Numbered from the stretch's first letter, positions 9,217-17,432 are shown. The stretch is DNA of 64,000 bases from Enterococcus sp. RIT-PI-f (GCF_001297065.1 NZ_LHOX01000012.1:124001-188000); one strand, 5' to 3'. A program made the numbers and translations. The notes: a model not told the origin generated them from the letters alone.

Positions 9217-10519
9217 CAGCTAACCACCTTTCTGCCAATTGATTCATGTGTTTGATCTCGGTAATCGCTTGTCGGATCGCTGTTGTCATTTGGTTATAGC
9301 AAAATAACACTTCGCCATGATGAAACGCCCCTTTGCGGTCAACGCGCCCAGCAATTTGAACGAGGGCTGATTTGGTATAGATCGAATGGTTGGCCCCTAA
9401 GACCACCACTGAAACACTTTCGAAAGTCACCCCTCGCTCCAGGATCATCGTGGTGAACAATATCTGAAATTGTTGCTGACGGGCGGCTAATACCTTCTCC
9501 TCTCGCTGCGGGTCTTTCGAGGAAACACTGGAAACGATATAGTCGCTGAGTTCATTGGCAACGAGTGCGGCCATTCGTTCCATATAAGGGATACTCGGGC
9601 AAAAGACCAATACGAAATTTTTTTCTGCCAATCTGCGCATAATATTGATCAAAGGACGGCGCCATTTTTTGCGTTGATCTAGCTGCCGCCATCTCTCAAT
9701 CCAACACAGCTGGGGCACGATCAATGGCCGCTGATGGAAGCGCAGGGGCATTTTTTCTATCTCAAATCTTCCCTTGATTTCCTTTAACAATCGGTCCGAT
9801 GGTGTGGCGCTCAGATAGACCAAACAGCCTGTTTCTGATAACGCATGTTGCAATCCATAATGCAATTGCCGATCTCCTTCATACGGAAACGCATCAACTT
9901 CATCTACAATGATCAATGGAAAGCTTTGGTAAAAATGCAGTAGTTGATGGGTCGTTGCCACCAATAAATTGGTATAACGATAGGGTTCTTCAGAATCGCC
10001 ATGCAGGAGCAAACAATCTTCATTGGGGAACGCCTGTTGGATCCTGGGATACAGCTCTCGACAGACATCGATCCGCGGCGATACGATTGCCACTCGCTCA
10101 CCCTTTTTACGGGCTGCAGCAATCGTTTCAAAGATCATTTCTGTTTTCCCAGAGCCTGTCACGGACCAAACTAACATCGAACGACCGGCTTGATAATGTT
10201 TGACTAAGCGATCAGAGAGCGCTTTTTGGAAAGGGGTCAACGGTCCGGGAAACACGATTTGATGCGCCATCGGTTGCAATCGATGTTCTTGCCAGCATAA
10301 CACATCCTCAGAAGTAATCCGGCCATAACGACTGCAACTAGGACAGTAATAACATTGTGACGGTAATTGTACGTCAGATTTTCGGTGTCTTTCTCCACAA
10401 CGCTGGCAGATGACCAAAGACCCTTCTATGACCAGCCCCGCCCGACAATAGAGCCCTTGTTGGTCCTCAGGCAATTGCGTTTTATCTATTAGGTATTGCT
10501 TGCCAAAAAGCATATCCAT
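9206..10519 (-). CDS. comFA: Competence ATP-dependent helicase/translocase ComFA
   Basis: Membrane-associated DEAD/DEAH-type ATPase thought to pull single-stranded DNA into the cell in transformation. Its 437 residues contain an N-terminal four-cysteine zinc motif (CQRC...CPSC), Walker A SVTGSGKTEMIF, the DEVD box in IIVDEVDAFPY, the SATPS motif III and the C-terminal helicase motif LERGVTFESV. ATG at 10519 is preceded by AGGAG with a 10-base gap. comFC follows with an 11-base overlap. Confidence 0.94.
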   Translation of the reverse strand: MDMLFGKQYLIDKTQLPEDQQGLYCRAGLVIEGSLVICQRCGERHRKSDVQLPSQCYYCPSCSRYGRITSEDVLCWQEHRLQPMAHQIVFPGPLTPFQKALSDRLVKHYQAGRSMLVWSVTGSGKTEMIFETIAAARKKGERVAIVSPRIDVCRELYPRIQQAFPNEDCLLLHGDSEEPYRYTNLLVATTHQLLHFYQSFPLIIVDEVDAFPYEGDRQLHYGLQHALSETGCLVYLSATPSDRLLKEIKGRFEIEKMPLRFHQRPLIVPQLCWIERWRQLDQRKKWRRPLINIMRRLAEKNFVLVFCPSIPYMERMAALVANELSDYIVSSVSSKDPQREEKVLAARQQQFQILFTTMILERGVTFESVSVVVLGANHSIYTKSALVQIAGRVDRKGAFHHGEVLFCYNQMTTAIRQAITEIKHMNQLAERWLADEM

Positions 10520-10545
10520 TCACATCACACTCCTAAGAACAAATA

Positions 10546-10593
10546 CGCAAAAAAAAGAAAAGTACGACAGTTTTCACTGCAATACTTCTCTTT
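10546..10593 (-). terminator. Terminator of the PTS IIB gene
   Basis: Inverted repeat with arms around 10553-10571 and 10575-10592 (AAGAGAAGTA...TACTTTTCTT, with an inner GCAGT/ACTGT) and a following T run on the minus strand. It separates the IIB gene from comFA. Confidence 0.8.
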
Positions 10594-10617
10594 GATATCT
10601 TCAGCTATTGGAATGGA

Positions 10618-10938
10618 TTACTCCCCAATCAAAGTCAACGCTTGATCTAGGACTTTTTCGCCATTCATCATACCGTAATCAGCCATATTGATGACTTCTA
10701 ATGGAATGCCTTTAGGTGCTAAACGTTTTTCGAAATCACCTTTCATAAAACGAACTTGCGGTCCTAATAATAGCACATTGACATCTTTGCTTTCTAGATG
10801 TTGATCAGCTTCTGATGCTGAAACTGCGAAGATATCTGCTTCTAAACCTTTCGCTTCAGCAGCTTTTTGCATTTTTGTTACTAATAAACTTGTACTCATC
10901 CCTGCAGAACAAACTAACATGATTGTCTTTTTTGCCAT
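10618..10938 (-). CDS. PTS IIB protein, lactose/cellobiose family, unlinked
   Basis: Cytoplasmic phosphocarrier domain IIB of a sugar phosphotransferase system. The 106 residues start MAKKTIMLVCSAGMSTS; Cys10 is the site phosphorylated by IIA in the CelA/ChbB family. I chose ATG 10938 because GGGAG lies 8 bases upstream; the open frame extends 20 residues further but that part has no ribosome site and lies in the promoter. No IIA or IIC gene is next to it, and a terminator and its own promoter flank it, so it is transcribed alone. It may serve a permease encoded elsewhere, or have a regulatory role. The sugar is unknown. Confidence 0.88.
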   Translation of the reverse strand: MAKKTIMLVCSAGMSTSLLVTKMQKAAEAKGLEADIFAVSASEADQHLESKDVNVLLLGPQVRFMKGDFEKRLAPKGIPLEVINMADYGMMNGEKVLDQALTLIGE

Positions 10939-10986
10939 ATCGAACACTCCCTGGATTTTAAGAATAAGATAACATTTCCTATCTCT

Positions 10987-11014
10987 AGTATAAATCAAGT
11001 TACGAATTTGTCAA
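10987..11014 (-). promoter_or_regulatory. Promoter of the PTS IIB gene
   Basis: On the minus strand TTGACA (11014-11009) and TATACT (10992-10987) are 16 bases apart. The -35 box overlaps the stop codon of the upstream small gene. This shows the IIB gene is transcribed separately. Confidence 0.75.
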
Positions 11015-11310
11015 CGCTTTCTATCTATCAACCAGTTTGATTTGACCAAGCGATTAAAAACGATATACTCTTTTTTTAAATTCACATGAACGACTTCATA
11101 TCCAGCATTCAACCACGCATAGGCGCCATTTTCAGGGTGACGGTAATCGTTGGCCCACCAATCACTATTCGTGCGGGCGCTGCGGGGCAATCCAGTTGCT
11201 GGGAAAAGAAATTCATCAAATTGAGTAAATGTCAGTGTGACTTGTGAGCCGCCGTTATTTTTGAGGTAATGGGTAATTGAATCGTACTTTTTGCGTCTGC
11301 CCAGCGTCAA
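11011..11310 (-). CDS. Small protein resembling DUF7662 domain proteins
   Basis: Function unknown. The 99 residues begin with a basic KYDSITHYLK segment, then VTLTFTQFDEFL, an Arg/Ser stretch and DWWANDYRH...GAYAWLNAGYEVVHVN. This pattern (short helix, Trp-Trp pair, Trp-containing strand) fits small DUF7662-type domains; I recognise it only by pattern. The start is uncertain. TTG at 11310 lies only two bases after AGGAGG, which is too close, and the next candidate is CTG at 11304. No ATG is available in frame. It is basic and could bind nucleic acid, but that is a guess. Confidence 0.65.
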   Translation of the reverse strand: MTLGRRKKYDSITHYLKNNGGSQVTLTFTQFDEFLFPATGLPRSARTNSDWWANDYRHPENGAYAWLNAGYEVVHVNLKKEYIVFNRLVKSNWLIDRKR

Positions 11311-11351
11311 CGCCTCCTTTGAATTTATTTTTTTACAAATGATATTGGTAT

Positions 11352-11380
11352 TTGAATCTTGTGCCCTTTTTGCCTATACT
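11352..11380 (+). promoter_or_regulatory. Promoter of the YigZ-family gene
   Basis: TTGAAT (11352-11357) and TATACT (11375-11380) with a 17-base spacer. Transcription would start close to 11387, so the AAAAGGAGG ribosome site (11387-11395) lies at the very 5' end of the mRNA. Confidence 0.7.
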
Positions 11381-11403
11381 AAAAGCAAAAGGAGGCGAAG
11401 ACT

Positions 11404-12057
11404 ATCGAATCTTACCGAACGATCAGTCACGACGGTCTAAGTGAAATCGAGATCAAAAAGTCCCGCTTTATTTGTTTTCTAAAACGAATTGAAGATGAAG
11501 AGGAAGCCAAGCAATTGATTCAACAAATCAAAAAAGAGCATTGGAAAGCCAACCACAATTGCAGTGCCTATGTGCTGGGTTCCCATAACGAAGTCCAGCG
11601 CAGCAGCGATGATGGTGAACCTAGCGGTACAGCTGGTGTGCCTATGTTAGAAGTCTTAAAGAAAAACCAGTTGATCAATGTAGCGGCTGTTGTCACACGC
11701 TATTTCGGCGGCACGAAATTAGGTGCTGGCGGCTTGATCAGGGCCTATTCAAGTGCTGTTTCAACCGGATTGAATCATGTCGGTCTTGTCGAAGGCATCT
11801 TTCATCAATCATTGATATTAACCATCGATTATTCTTTATTGGGAAAGTTACAGAACTACTTGGATTTGCACCAAATCGAAACGAAAGAAATCAACTATAC
11901 CGACAAAATCGAGCTGACATTGCTGGTCCCCGACTCAGAAAAAGACCGCATCGAAGCGGCATTGATCGATCTGTTGCAAGGACAGGTCACGATCGAACAG
12001 GGACCTGCCTCTTATGTCGAAAAACCGATTCCTTCGCTCTCAGCTTCCGACGGTTGA
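11404..12057 (+). CDS. yigZ: YigZ/YvyE (IMPACT) family protein, apparent ATC start
   Basis: Member of the conserved IMPACT/YigZ family, whose role in bacteria is not firmly known; the eukaryotic relatives act on translation control. The N-terminal domain has the family signature EIEIKKSRFI-like text (here EIEIKKSRFICFL), NHNCSAYVLG, SDDGEPSGTAGVPM and VVTRYFGGTKLGAGGLIRAY; the C-terminal part is the small DUF1949-type domain. There is no ATG, GTG or TTG between the upstream in-frame stop (11380-11382) and TTG 11515, which would cut off 37 conserved residues. ATC 11404 lies 8 bases after AGGAGG, where homologues have their Met, so I place the start there: 217 residues. Confidence 0.85.
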   Translation: MESYRTISHDGLSEIEIKKSRFICFLKRIEDEEEAKQLIQQIKKEHWKANHNCSAYVLGSHNEVQRSSDDGEPSGTAGVPMLEVLKKNQLINVAAVVTRYFGGTKLGAGGLIRAYSSAVSTGLNHVGLVEGIFHQSLILTIDYSLLGKLQNYLDLHQIETKEINYTDKIELTLLVPDSEKDRIEAALIDLLQGQVTIEQGPASYVEKPIPSLSASDG

Positions 12058-12072
12058 CCATACTGTCCATTC

Positions 12073-12094
12073 CTGGAATAAATCTGGAATAAAT
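12073..12094 (+). repeat. Tandem 11-bp duplication
   Basis: CTGGAATAAAT occurs twice without a gap (12073-12083, 12084-12094) just after the yigZ-family stop. It looks like a recent slippage duplication in noncoding DNA. Confidence 0.8.
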
Positions 12095-12116
12095 CCTCTA
12101 TAACCGAATATAGTGT

Positions 12117-12183
12117 AAACAAGCCGATAAAACTGCGCATGGATGACATATTATCCATTGTTATGCTGTCTATCGGCTTGTTT
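12117..12183. terminator. Long hairpin between convergent yigZ-family and gntR genes
   Basis: Perfect 13-base arms (AAACAAGCCGATA at 12117-12129 and its complement at 12171-12183) enclose an inner hairpin with arms ATGGAT/ATCCAT. Only short T runs flank it. Given its place between two convergent genes it is probably a two-way terminator. Confidence 0.6.
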
Positions 12184-12201
12184 ATGCGTATCCGTGATCG
12201 G

Positions 12202-12909
12202 CTACTTTTCCATATAAAATTCAAAGCGGCTGCCAGCATATTGGGTTCTGACATATTCAAAAGGTTGGCCATTTTCAAAGGAAGTGATTTGCCGCATCCG
12301 TAAAATCGCATCGCCTCGTTTTAAATCTAAGTATTCTGCGATTTGTTCAGACGCGACCATTGCAGAAATCGTTTGAGAAGAACCACCAATTTTATGTTGT
12401 CCTTTTTCTTCTAAAACTTTATACAAGGAAGAGATGATTTCTTCTTTGCTGAGATCCCGAATCAATTTCTCAGGAATACTTGCGACTTCAAAACAAATCG
12501 GCACATCATCCGCGTAACGGATCCGTTCCATTCGTAATATCGTTTCGTGTCCGGCAAGTTGCAGTTTCTCCATTTCACTTGAACTGGGCGCTGTCAAAAA
12601 ATAAGCAACCGCCTTACTTGATGGCACACGGCCTAAAGAATGCATGATTTCAGTAAAACTAGTCGTACCACTCATTTTCTCCTGCACTTTTTGGCGTGCA
12701 ACATAAGTCCCTGAGCCGATTTTTCGTTCAAGGATACCTTCATCGGCCAATGTTTGAATAGCTTGCCGTAAAGTCATTCGACTGACACCAAATTGTTTGG
12801 ATAGTTCCCGTTCAGAAGGCAAACGGTCGCCGATTTTGTATGTATTATCTTCAATATTTGCTTTGATTTGATCATGAATTTGAATATAAACAGGTAATTT
12901 TTCCACCAC
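12202..12909 (-). CDS. GntR-family repressor, HutC/UTRA subfamily (NagR/DasR-like)
   Basis: Transcription factor of 235 residues. The N-terminal winged helix (about 5-75) reads RLPSERELSKQFGVSRMTLR and GSGTYVA; the C-terminal UTRA domain (about 90-235) binds an effector, in close relatives a phosphorylated sugar, and ends SRFEFYMEK as in NagR/YvoA. GTG start at 12909 follows GGAGG with 8 bases spacing. Its own promoter contains TGGTATATACC, resembling the NagR/DasR operator, so autoregulation is likely. No amino-sugar genes are nearby; targets would be elsewhere. Confidence 0.88.
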   Translation of the reverse strand: MVEKLPVYIQIHDQIKANIEDNTYKIGDRLPSERELSKQFGVSRMTLRQAIQTLADEGILERKIGSGTYVARQKVQEKMSGTTSFTEIMHSLGRVPSSKAVAYFLTAPSSSEMEKLQLAGHETILRMERIRYADDVPICFEVASIPEKLIRDLSKEEIISSLYKVLEEKGQHKIGGSSQTISAMVASEQIAEYLDLKRGDAILRMRQITSFENGQPFEYVRTQYAGSRFEFYMEK

Positions 12910-12932
12910 AATACATTCCTCCGTTCCTCTAT

Positions 12933-12962
12933 ATTATAACTGGTATATACCTAAAATACCAA
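12933..12962 (-). promoter_or_regulatory. gntR promoter with dre-like operator
   Basis: Minus-strand TTGGTA (12962-12957) and TATAAT (12938-12933) are 18 bases apart. Inside the spacer is ACTGGTATATACC (read on the plus strand at 12939-12951), close to the NagR/DasR operator type ACTGGTCTAGACCA. A bound repressor would cover the promoter. Confidence 0.65.
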
Positions 12963-12984
12963 TAGAATAGCCGAAAAAAATCCT

Positions 12985-13051
12985 TAAAAAACGAAATTCA
13001 GCCAATTCTTTGCTTAGGTTTAAAGCCTAGTTGCAAAGAATTGACTGAAAT
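12985..13051 (-). terminator. Terminator of the large activase gene
   Basis: Long hairpin with arms about 12994-13020 and 13022-13051, including CAATTCTTTGC/GCAAAGAATTG, followed on the minus strand by TTTCGTTTTTT. It closes the 13098-17336 gene and separates it from gntR. Confidence 0.8.
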
Positions 13052-13097
13052 ACAGGTTCAAGCTGTTAGCAGTTCTGTGTAAATTGGTTTAGGTCTC

Positions 13098-16000
13098 TTA
13101 GACTTTTGATTCAGCAACCATCGCTTTATTGGCAGTCGCCATCAATAAGCGGATACGGTTGAGCTGATTGACCACTGAAACCCCCGGATCATAGTCGATG
13201 GCCGCAATGTTGGCTTTGGGGTATTGATGACGCAGTTCTTTCATGACCCCTTTGCCGACGACATGGTTTGGCAAACAACCAAAGGGCTGCAAGCAAATAA
13301 TATTGTTGACGTCATGTTTCAACAACTCGATCATTTCCCCAGTCAAGAACCAACCTTCACCAGTGTGATTGCCGATTGAAATGATCTTACTGGCTTCATC
13401 CGCCAATTGATGGATCGAGTCAATTCCTTCAAAGCGTTGTGACGCCCGTAAAGCTTTGTCCATGGGCTTTTGGATTTTTTCGATCATAGCGATCATGAAA
13501 CTCGCCAGCATTTGGCTTTTCTTGGCCATACCTAAATGTTCATAACGCCAGACTTGGTTGTACAATGAATAATTCATAAACCCAATGATATCTGGAACGA
13601 CGGCCTCTGCACCTTCCGCCTCTAACAAACGCACAATATCGTTATTGGCTGTTGGTGCGTATTTCACCAAAATTTCACCGACAACACCTACACGTGGCTT
13701 GCGGGCATCTGTTAATGGGATGGTATCAAAATCCTGGATGATTTTTTTCAATTGACGGTTAAATAAGGTAAATGAGCCATTGCGTACATTTTTCTCGATT
13801 TTTTTGATCCAGTCTTGATGCAGTTGATCGACTGCCCCTGCCACTTGTTCATACGGACGTGTCCGATAGACCAAGCGTTCAAATAAATCACCATATAAGA
13901 ATGCAACTGCGACGCGTTTCATCATTGGATAGGTAAAACGAAAGCCCGGATTAGACTCAACGCCTGTATTGCCCATTGAGATCGACACAACTGGTACTTG
14001 CGGGAATCCGGCATCATTCAGTGCTTTTCTCAACAACGGAATATAATTCGTTGCGCGACAACCGCCTCCGGTCTGGGTCATCAAGACACTGGTATTATCC
14101 ACATCGTAAGTCCCGCTTTGCAATGCTTCTACGAGTTGGCCAATTGAGATGATTGCTGGATAACAAGCATCGTTATTGACAAAACGCAGACCGACATTGA
14201 CGGCTTCCCGGTCATCTGCAGGTAAGCAGACAACGCGATAGCCCGATGCTTGCAATGCGACATCTACCAAACCACTTTGATGGATCGGCGACAGCATAGG
14301 CAGCAATAAAGTGTGCTGTTTGCGCATATCTTTCGTAAATGTGATCTTAGCTGGTTCATCGAACTGCTTTTTCGGTTCAAATTTCATTTTTTCTCGCTCA
14401 TTGACGGCTGCTTTCAGCGAGCGTAGACGAATCCGGATCGCACCGAGATTTGCCCCTTCGTCGATTTTTAAGACGGTATACAATTTTCCATATTGAGCCA
14501 TGATCTCTTCTACTTGATCTGTCGTTACCGCATCGATCCCACAACCAAAGGAATTCAATTGAACCAACTCCAGTTGTTTATTTTTGGCAACTACTCGAGC
14601 GGCTGCATACAACCTTGAATGATAGACCCATTGATCGACTACCCGCAGATTGCCAACATTGCCTAAGTGGGCAATGCTATCTTCTGTCAAAACGTGAAAC
14701 CCTTCTTGGGTAATCACTTCTGCGATACCATGATTGATTTCTGGATCCAAATGATACGGCCGACCAGACAGCACGATGCCTTTTTGATTGGTTTCCATCA
14801 GCATCCGCAAGGTGTCTTCCCCTTTTGCAGCGATATCCGCTTTGAATTGATCGAGTTCTTCAAATCCATGACGTAACGCTGTTGCTATCTGTTCTTCTGA
14901 AAACTGAAAATCTTGAAAAGCCGTCGTCAGTGTTTTGACCATTGATCCCTCATCCGCCAGATTCAAAAATGGGCACCGATAATCGACTAGGCCTTCCCGA
15001 ATCGCATCCACATTGTTTCGGATCACTTCAGGATAACTTTGGACGATTGGACAATTGAAATGATTTTCAGCACTCAGTGTTTCTTTTCTTTCAAAGATGA
15101 TTCCAGGATAAAAAATCAACGGAATCTCTTGGTCAATCAAGGATTGGATATGTCCATGGGCTAGTTTTGCTGGGTAGCATACGGTGTCACTAGGTATGGT
15201 TTCAATGCCTTTTTCATAGAGATCTTTATTCGAGCGTGGTGATAACGTGACTCTGAAGCCTAATTCAGTAAAGAAGGTATGCCACAACGGATAGTTTTCA
15301 TATAAGTTCAATACCCGCGGCATCCCAATTTCCCCATGAATGGCCTCTTTTTTCCTTAAAGAACGATACTTAAACAATCGCCGATATTTTTCATCGACTA
15401 AATTGACTTTGCGGTCTTCTTTCTTGATTTTGATTCGGGCGCCTCGTTCACAACGATTTCCCGTGATAAACTTCCGACCATCCGAAAACAAGGTGACAGT
15501 CAGCAAACAATTGTTTTCACATAAGCCGCAATGGGTAAACTCTTTTTCCGCTTCAAAGGCTTCCATCTCATTCAGCGACAACAGGGTACTTTCAGTACCC
15601 AACTCATAATTTTCCAATGAGATCAGCGCTGCACCGTAAGCCCCCATCAGCCCCGCAATCGAAGGTCTGATGACCTCCCGACCGCTGATCAATTCAAAGG
15701 CCCGCAAGACTGCTTCGTTATAGAATGTACCGCCTTGACAAACGATTTTTTTGCCTAGATCCTCAGGACGTCTGACCTTGATCACTTTATAGATGGCATT
15801 TTTGATGACGGAATAAGACAAGCCGGCCGAAATATCACCAACTGAAGCGCCCTCTTTTTGGACTTGTTTGACTTTTGAGTTCATAAAGACTGTACATCTT
15901 GAGCCTAGATCTACTGGAGTTTTGGCTATGACTGCAGCTTGTGCAAAATCTCGTACATCTTGATTCATCGATTTGGCAAAAGTTTCAATAAAGGAACCGC

Positions 16001-17336
16001 ACCCTGAAGAGCACGCTTCATTTAATTGAATCGAAGACAGCGCCCCGTCTTTGATGGTCATGGCTTTCATATCCTGTCCACCGATATCTAAGATAAAATC
16101 GACACCCGGTTGAAAATGATTGGCGGCCTTGTAATGCGCCATTGTTTCCACCTCGCCGAGATCGACTTTCAAGGCATGTTTGATCAAATGCTCTCCATAT
16201 CCCGTGATGGTTGATTTGGCAATGAAGACATCTGCCGGCATTTTTTTGTAAAGATCTTTTAAAACGGTCATGGTAGTTGCCAATGGTTCCCCTTCGTTGT
16301 TTCCATAGAAAGAAAAAAGAATATCCCCGACGTCATTGATCAATACGACCTTCGTCGTGGTGGATCCGGCATCGATACCTAGAAAGGTAGGGCCTTTGTG
16401 AGTTGCTAATGGCTTTTCTTGTGCCGTAGCTTGTGCATGACGTCTGCGAAAAGCAGCCAAATCTGCTTCATCTGCAAACAAAGGTGGTAAAGTATCTGTC
16501 GGAACCAATTTCCCTTGATCCCCGTTGACCAAACGATCCAGCAGCGTGGTGATCGATAATGCGCCTTCTGCATATAAGGCTGCCCCCATCGCCACAAATA
16601 ATTGAGGATTGTCAGGGAAGATAATATCCTCTGGTTGCAAATCTAGCGTATCAACAAAGCGTTGGCGCAATTCTGACATGAAATAAAGCGGACCGCCAAG
16701 GAAGGCTACTTTGCCTTTGATTTTGCGACCTGCCGCCAATCCAGCAATCGTTTGGTTGACGACTGCTTGAAAAATACTCGCTGCAATATCTGCTTTCGCT
16801 GCCCCCTCGTTGATCAAAGGCTGTACATCGGTCTTGGCGAAAACGCCGCATCTAGATGCGATCGGATAAAGGGTTTGATAATCTTTCGCTAATTCATTGA
16901 CCCCATTGGCATCGGTTTTCAGTAACACGGCCATCTGATCAATAAACGCCCCTGTCCCACCTGCACAACTGCCGTTCATCCTTTGTTCCAGTGCCCCTTC
17001 AAAAAAGGTGATCTTGGCATCTTCTCCACCTAATTCAATCGCCACATCGGTTTCAGGAATAAAGGTTTCTACTGTTTCAGTACAAGCAATCACTTCCTGT
17101 ACAAATGGAATATGCAGGACTTCCGCAAGCCCCATACCACCGGAACCAGTAATCGCCAAAGCCAGCGGTTCTTCGCCAATAATCTCTTTGGCATCTGTCA
17201 AAATCTTTTCGGTTGCACCTTGGATATCTGCAAAATGGCGTTCGTATTTCGCAAAAATCGTTCTATTTTCTTCATCAAGCACAACAAATTTGACCGTTGT
17301 CGATCCTACGTCAATGCCTGCTTTGAATTTTTTCAT
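13098..17336 (-). CDS. Fused tandem acyl-CoA dehydratase activase / HgdB-like iron-sulfur protein
   Basis: 1412 residues combining parts normally split over several proteins. Two ASKHA ATPase domains of the HgdC/CompA activase type lie in tandem: residues about 4-270 (GIDVGSTTVKF) and 318-575 (GIDAGSTTTKV). Each keeps the two cysteines that hold the shared [4Fe-4S] cluster, Cys124/Cys163 and Cys442/Cys481, both pairs 39 residues apart. A cysteine-rich linker (CGLCENNC at 603-610, plus Cys629) could bind another metal centre. A DUF2229 region (about 673-1000) and an HgdB-like region (NNDACYPA, TGGGCRATNY, QPFGCLPNH) follow. In known systems the activase uses ATP to push an electron to very low potential for a dehydratase or double-cubane reductase. 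The substrate here is unknown. ATG 17336 follows GGAGGCCCAAC. It is divergent from a TetR gene. Confidence 0.9.
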   Translation of the reverse strand: MKKFKAGIDVGSTTVKFVVLDEENRTIFAKYERHFADIQGATEKILTDAKEIIGEEPLALAITGSGGMGLAEVLHIPFVQEVIACTETVETFIPETDVAIELGGEDAKITFFEGALEQRMNGSCAGGTGAFIDQMAVLLKTDANGVNELAKDYQTLYPIASRCGVFAKTDVQPLINEGAAKADIAASIFQAVVNQTIAGLAAGRKIKGKVAFLGGPLYFMSELRQRFVDTLDLQPEDIIFPDNPQLFVAMGAALYAEGALSITTLLDRLVNGDQGKLVPTDTLPPLFADEADLAAFRRRHAQATAQEKPLATHKGPTFLGIDAGSTTTKVVLINDVGDILFSFYGNNEGEPLATTMTVLKDLYKKMPADVFIAKSTITGYGEHLIKHALKVDLGEVETMAHYKAANHFQPGVDFILDIGGQDMKAMTIKDGALSSIQLNEACSSGCGSFIETFAKSMNQDVRDFAQAAVIAKTPVDLGSRCTVFMNSKVKQVQKEGASVGDISAGLSYSVIKNAIYKVIKVRRPEDLGKKIVCQGGTFYNEAVLRAFELISGREVIRPSIAGLMGAYGAALISLENYELGTESTLLSLNEMEAFEAEKEFTHCGLCENNCLLTVTLFSDGRKFITGNRCERGARIKIKKEDRKVNLVDEKYRRLFKYRSLRKKEAIHGEIGMPRVLNLYENYPLWHTFFTELGFRVTLSPRSNKDLYEKGIETIPSDTVCYPAKLAHGHIQSLIDQEIPLIFYPGIIFERKETLSAENHFNCPIVQSYPEVIRNNVDAIREGLVDYRCPFLNLADEGSMVKTLTTAFQDFQFSEEQIATALRHGFEELDQFKADIAAKGEDTLRMLMETNQKGIVLSGRPYHLDPEINHGIAEVITQEGFHVLTEDSIAHLGNVGNLRVVDQWVYHSRLYAAARVVAKNKQLELVQLNSFGCGIDAVTTDQVEEIMAQYGKLYTVLKIDEGANLGAIRIRLRSLKAAVNEREKMKFEPKKQFDEPAKITFTKDMRKQHTLLLPMLSPIHQSGLVDVALQASGYRVVCLPADDREAVNVGLRFVNNDACYPAIISIGQLVEALQSGTYDVDNTSVLMTQTGGGCRATNYIPLLRKALNDAGFPQVPVVSISMGNTGVESNPGFRFTYPMMKRVAVAFLYGDLFERLVYRTRPYEQVAGAVDQLHQDWIKKIEKNVRNGSFTLFNRQLKKIIQDFDTIPLTDARKPRVGVVGEILVKYAPTANNDIVRLLEAEGAEAVVPDIIGFMNYSLYNQVWRYEHLGMAKKSQMLASFMIAMIEKIQKPMDKALRASQRFEGIDSIHQLADEASKIISIGNHTGEGWFLTGEMIELLKHDVNNIICLQPFGCLPNHVVGKGVMKELRHQYPKANIAAIDYDPGVSVVNQLNRIRLLMATANKAMVAESKV

Positions 17337-17364
17337 GTTGGGCCTCCATTTAAACAACACATTG

Positions 17365-17394
17365 TTGAATAACTAACAAACTGTTTGTTATAAT
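17365..17394 (+). promoter_or_regulatory. Promoter of the tetR-type gene
   Basis: TTGAAT (17365-17370) and TATAAT (17389-17394), spacer 18 bases. The spacer is filled by the 17-bp palindrome, so the regulator probably represses itself. Confidence 0.75.
17374..17390. promoter_or_regulatory. Palindromic TetR-type operator
   Basis: TAACAAACTGTTTGTTA is a perfect 17-bp palindrome around a single centre base. It lies inside the tetR promoter spacer and just downstream of the -10 of the divergent promoter for the large activase gene, so one bound dimer could block both. A further AACAAACAG half-site (17431-17439) overlaps the -35 of the activase promoter. Confidence 0.7.
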
Positions 17395-17404
17395 ACTTAT
17401 GTCT

Positions 17405-17432
17405 ATTGTAAAACAATTCATTGATAATTCAA
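17405..17432 (-). promoter_or_regulatory. Promoter of the large activase gene
   Basis: On the minus strand TTGAAT (17432-17427) and TACAAT (17410-17405) with a 16-base spacer, about 70 bases before the ATG. The palindromic operator lies directly downstream. Confidence 0.65.
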
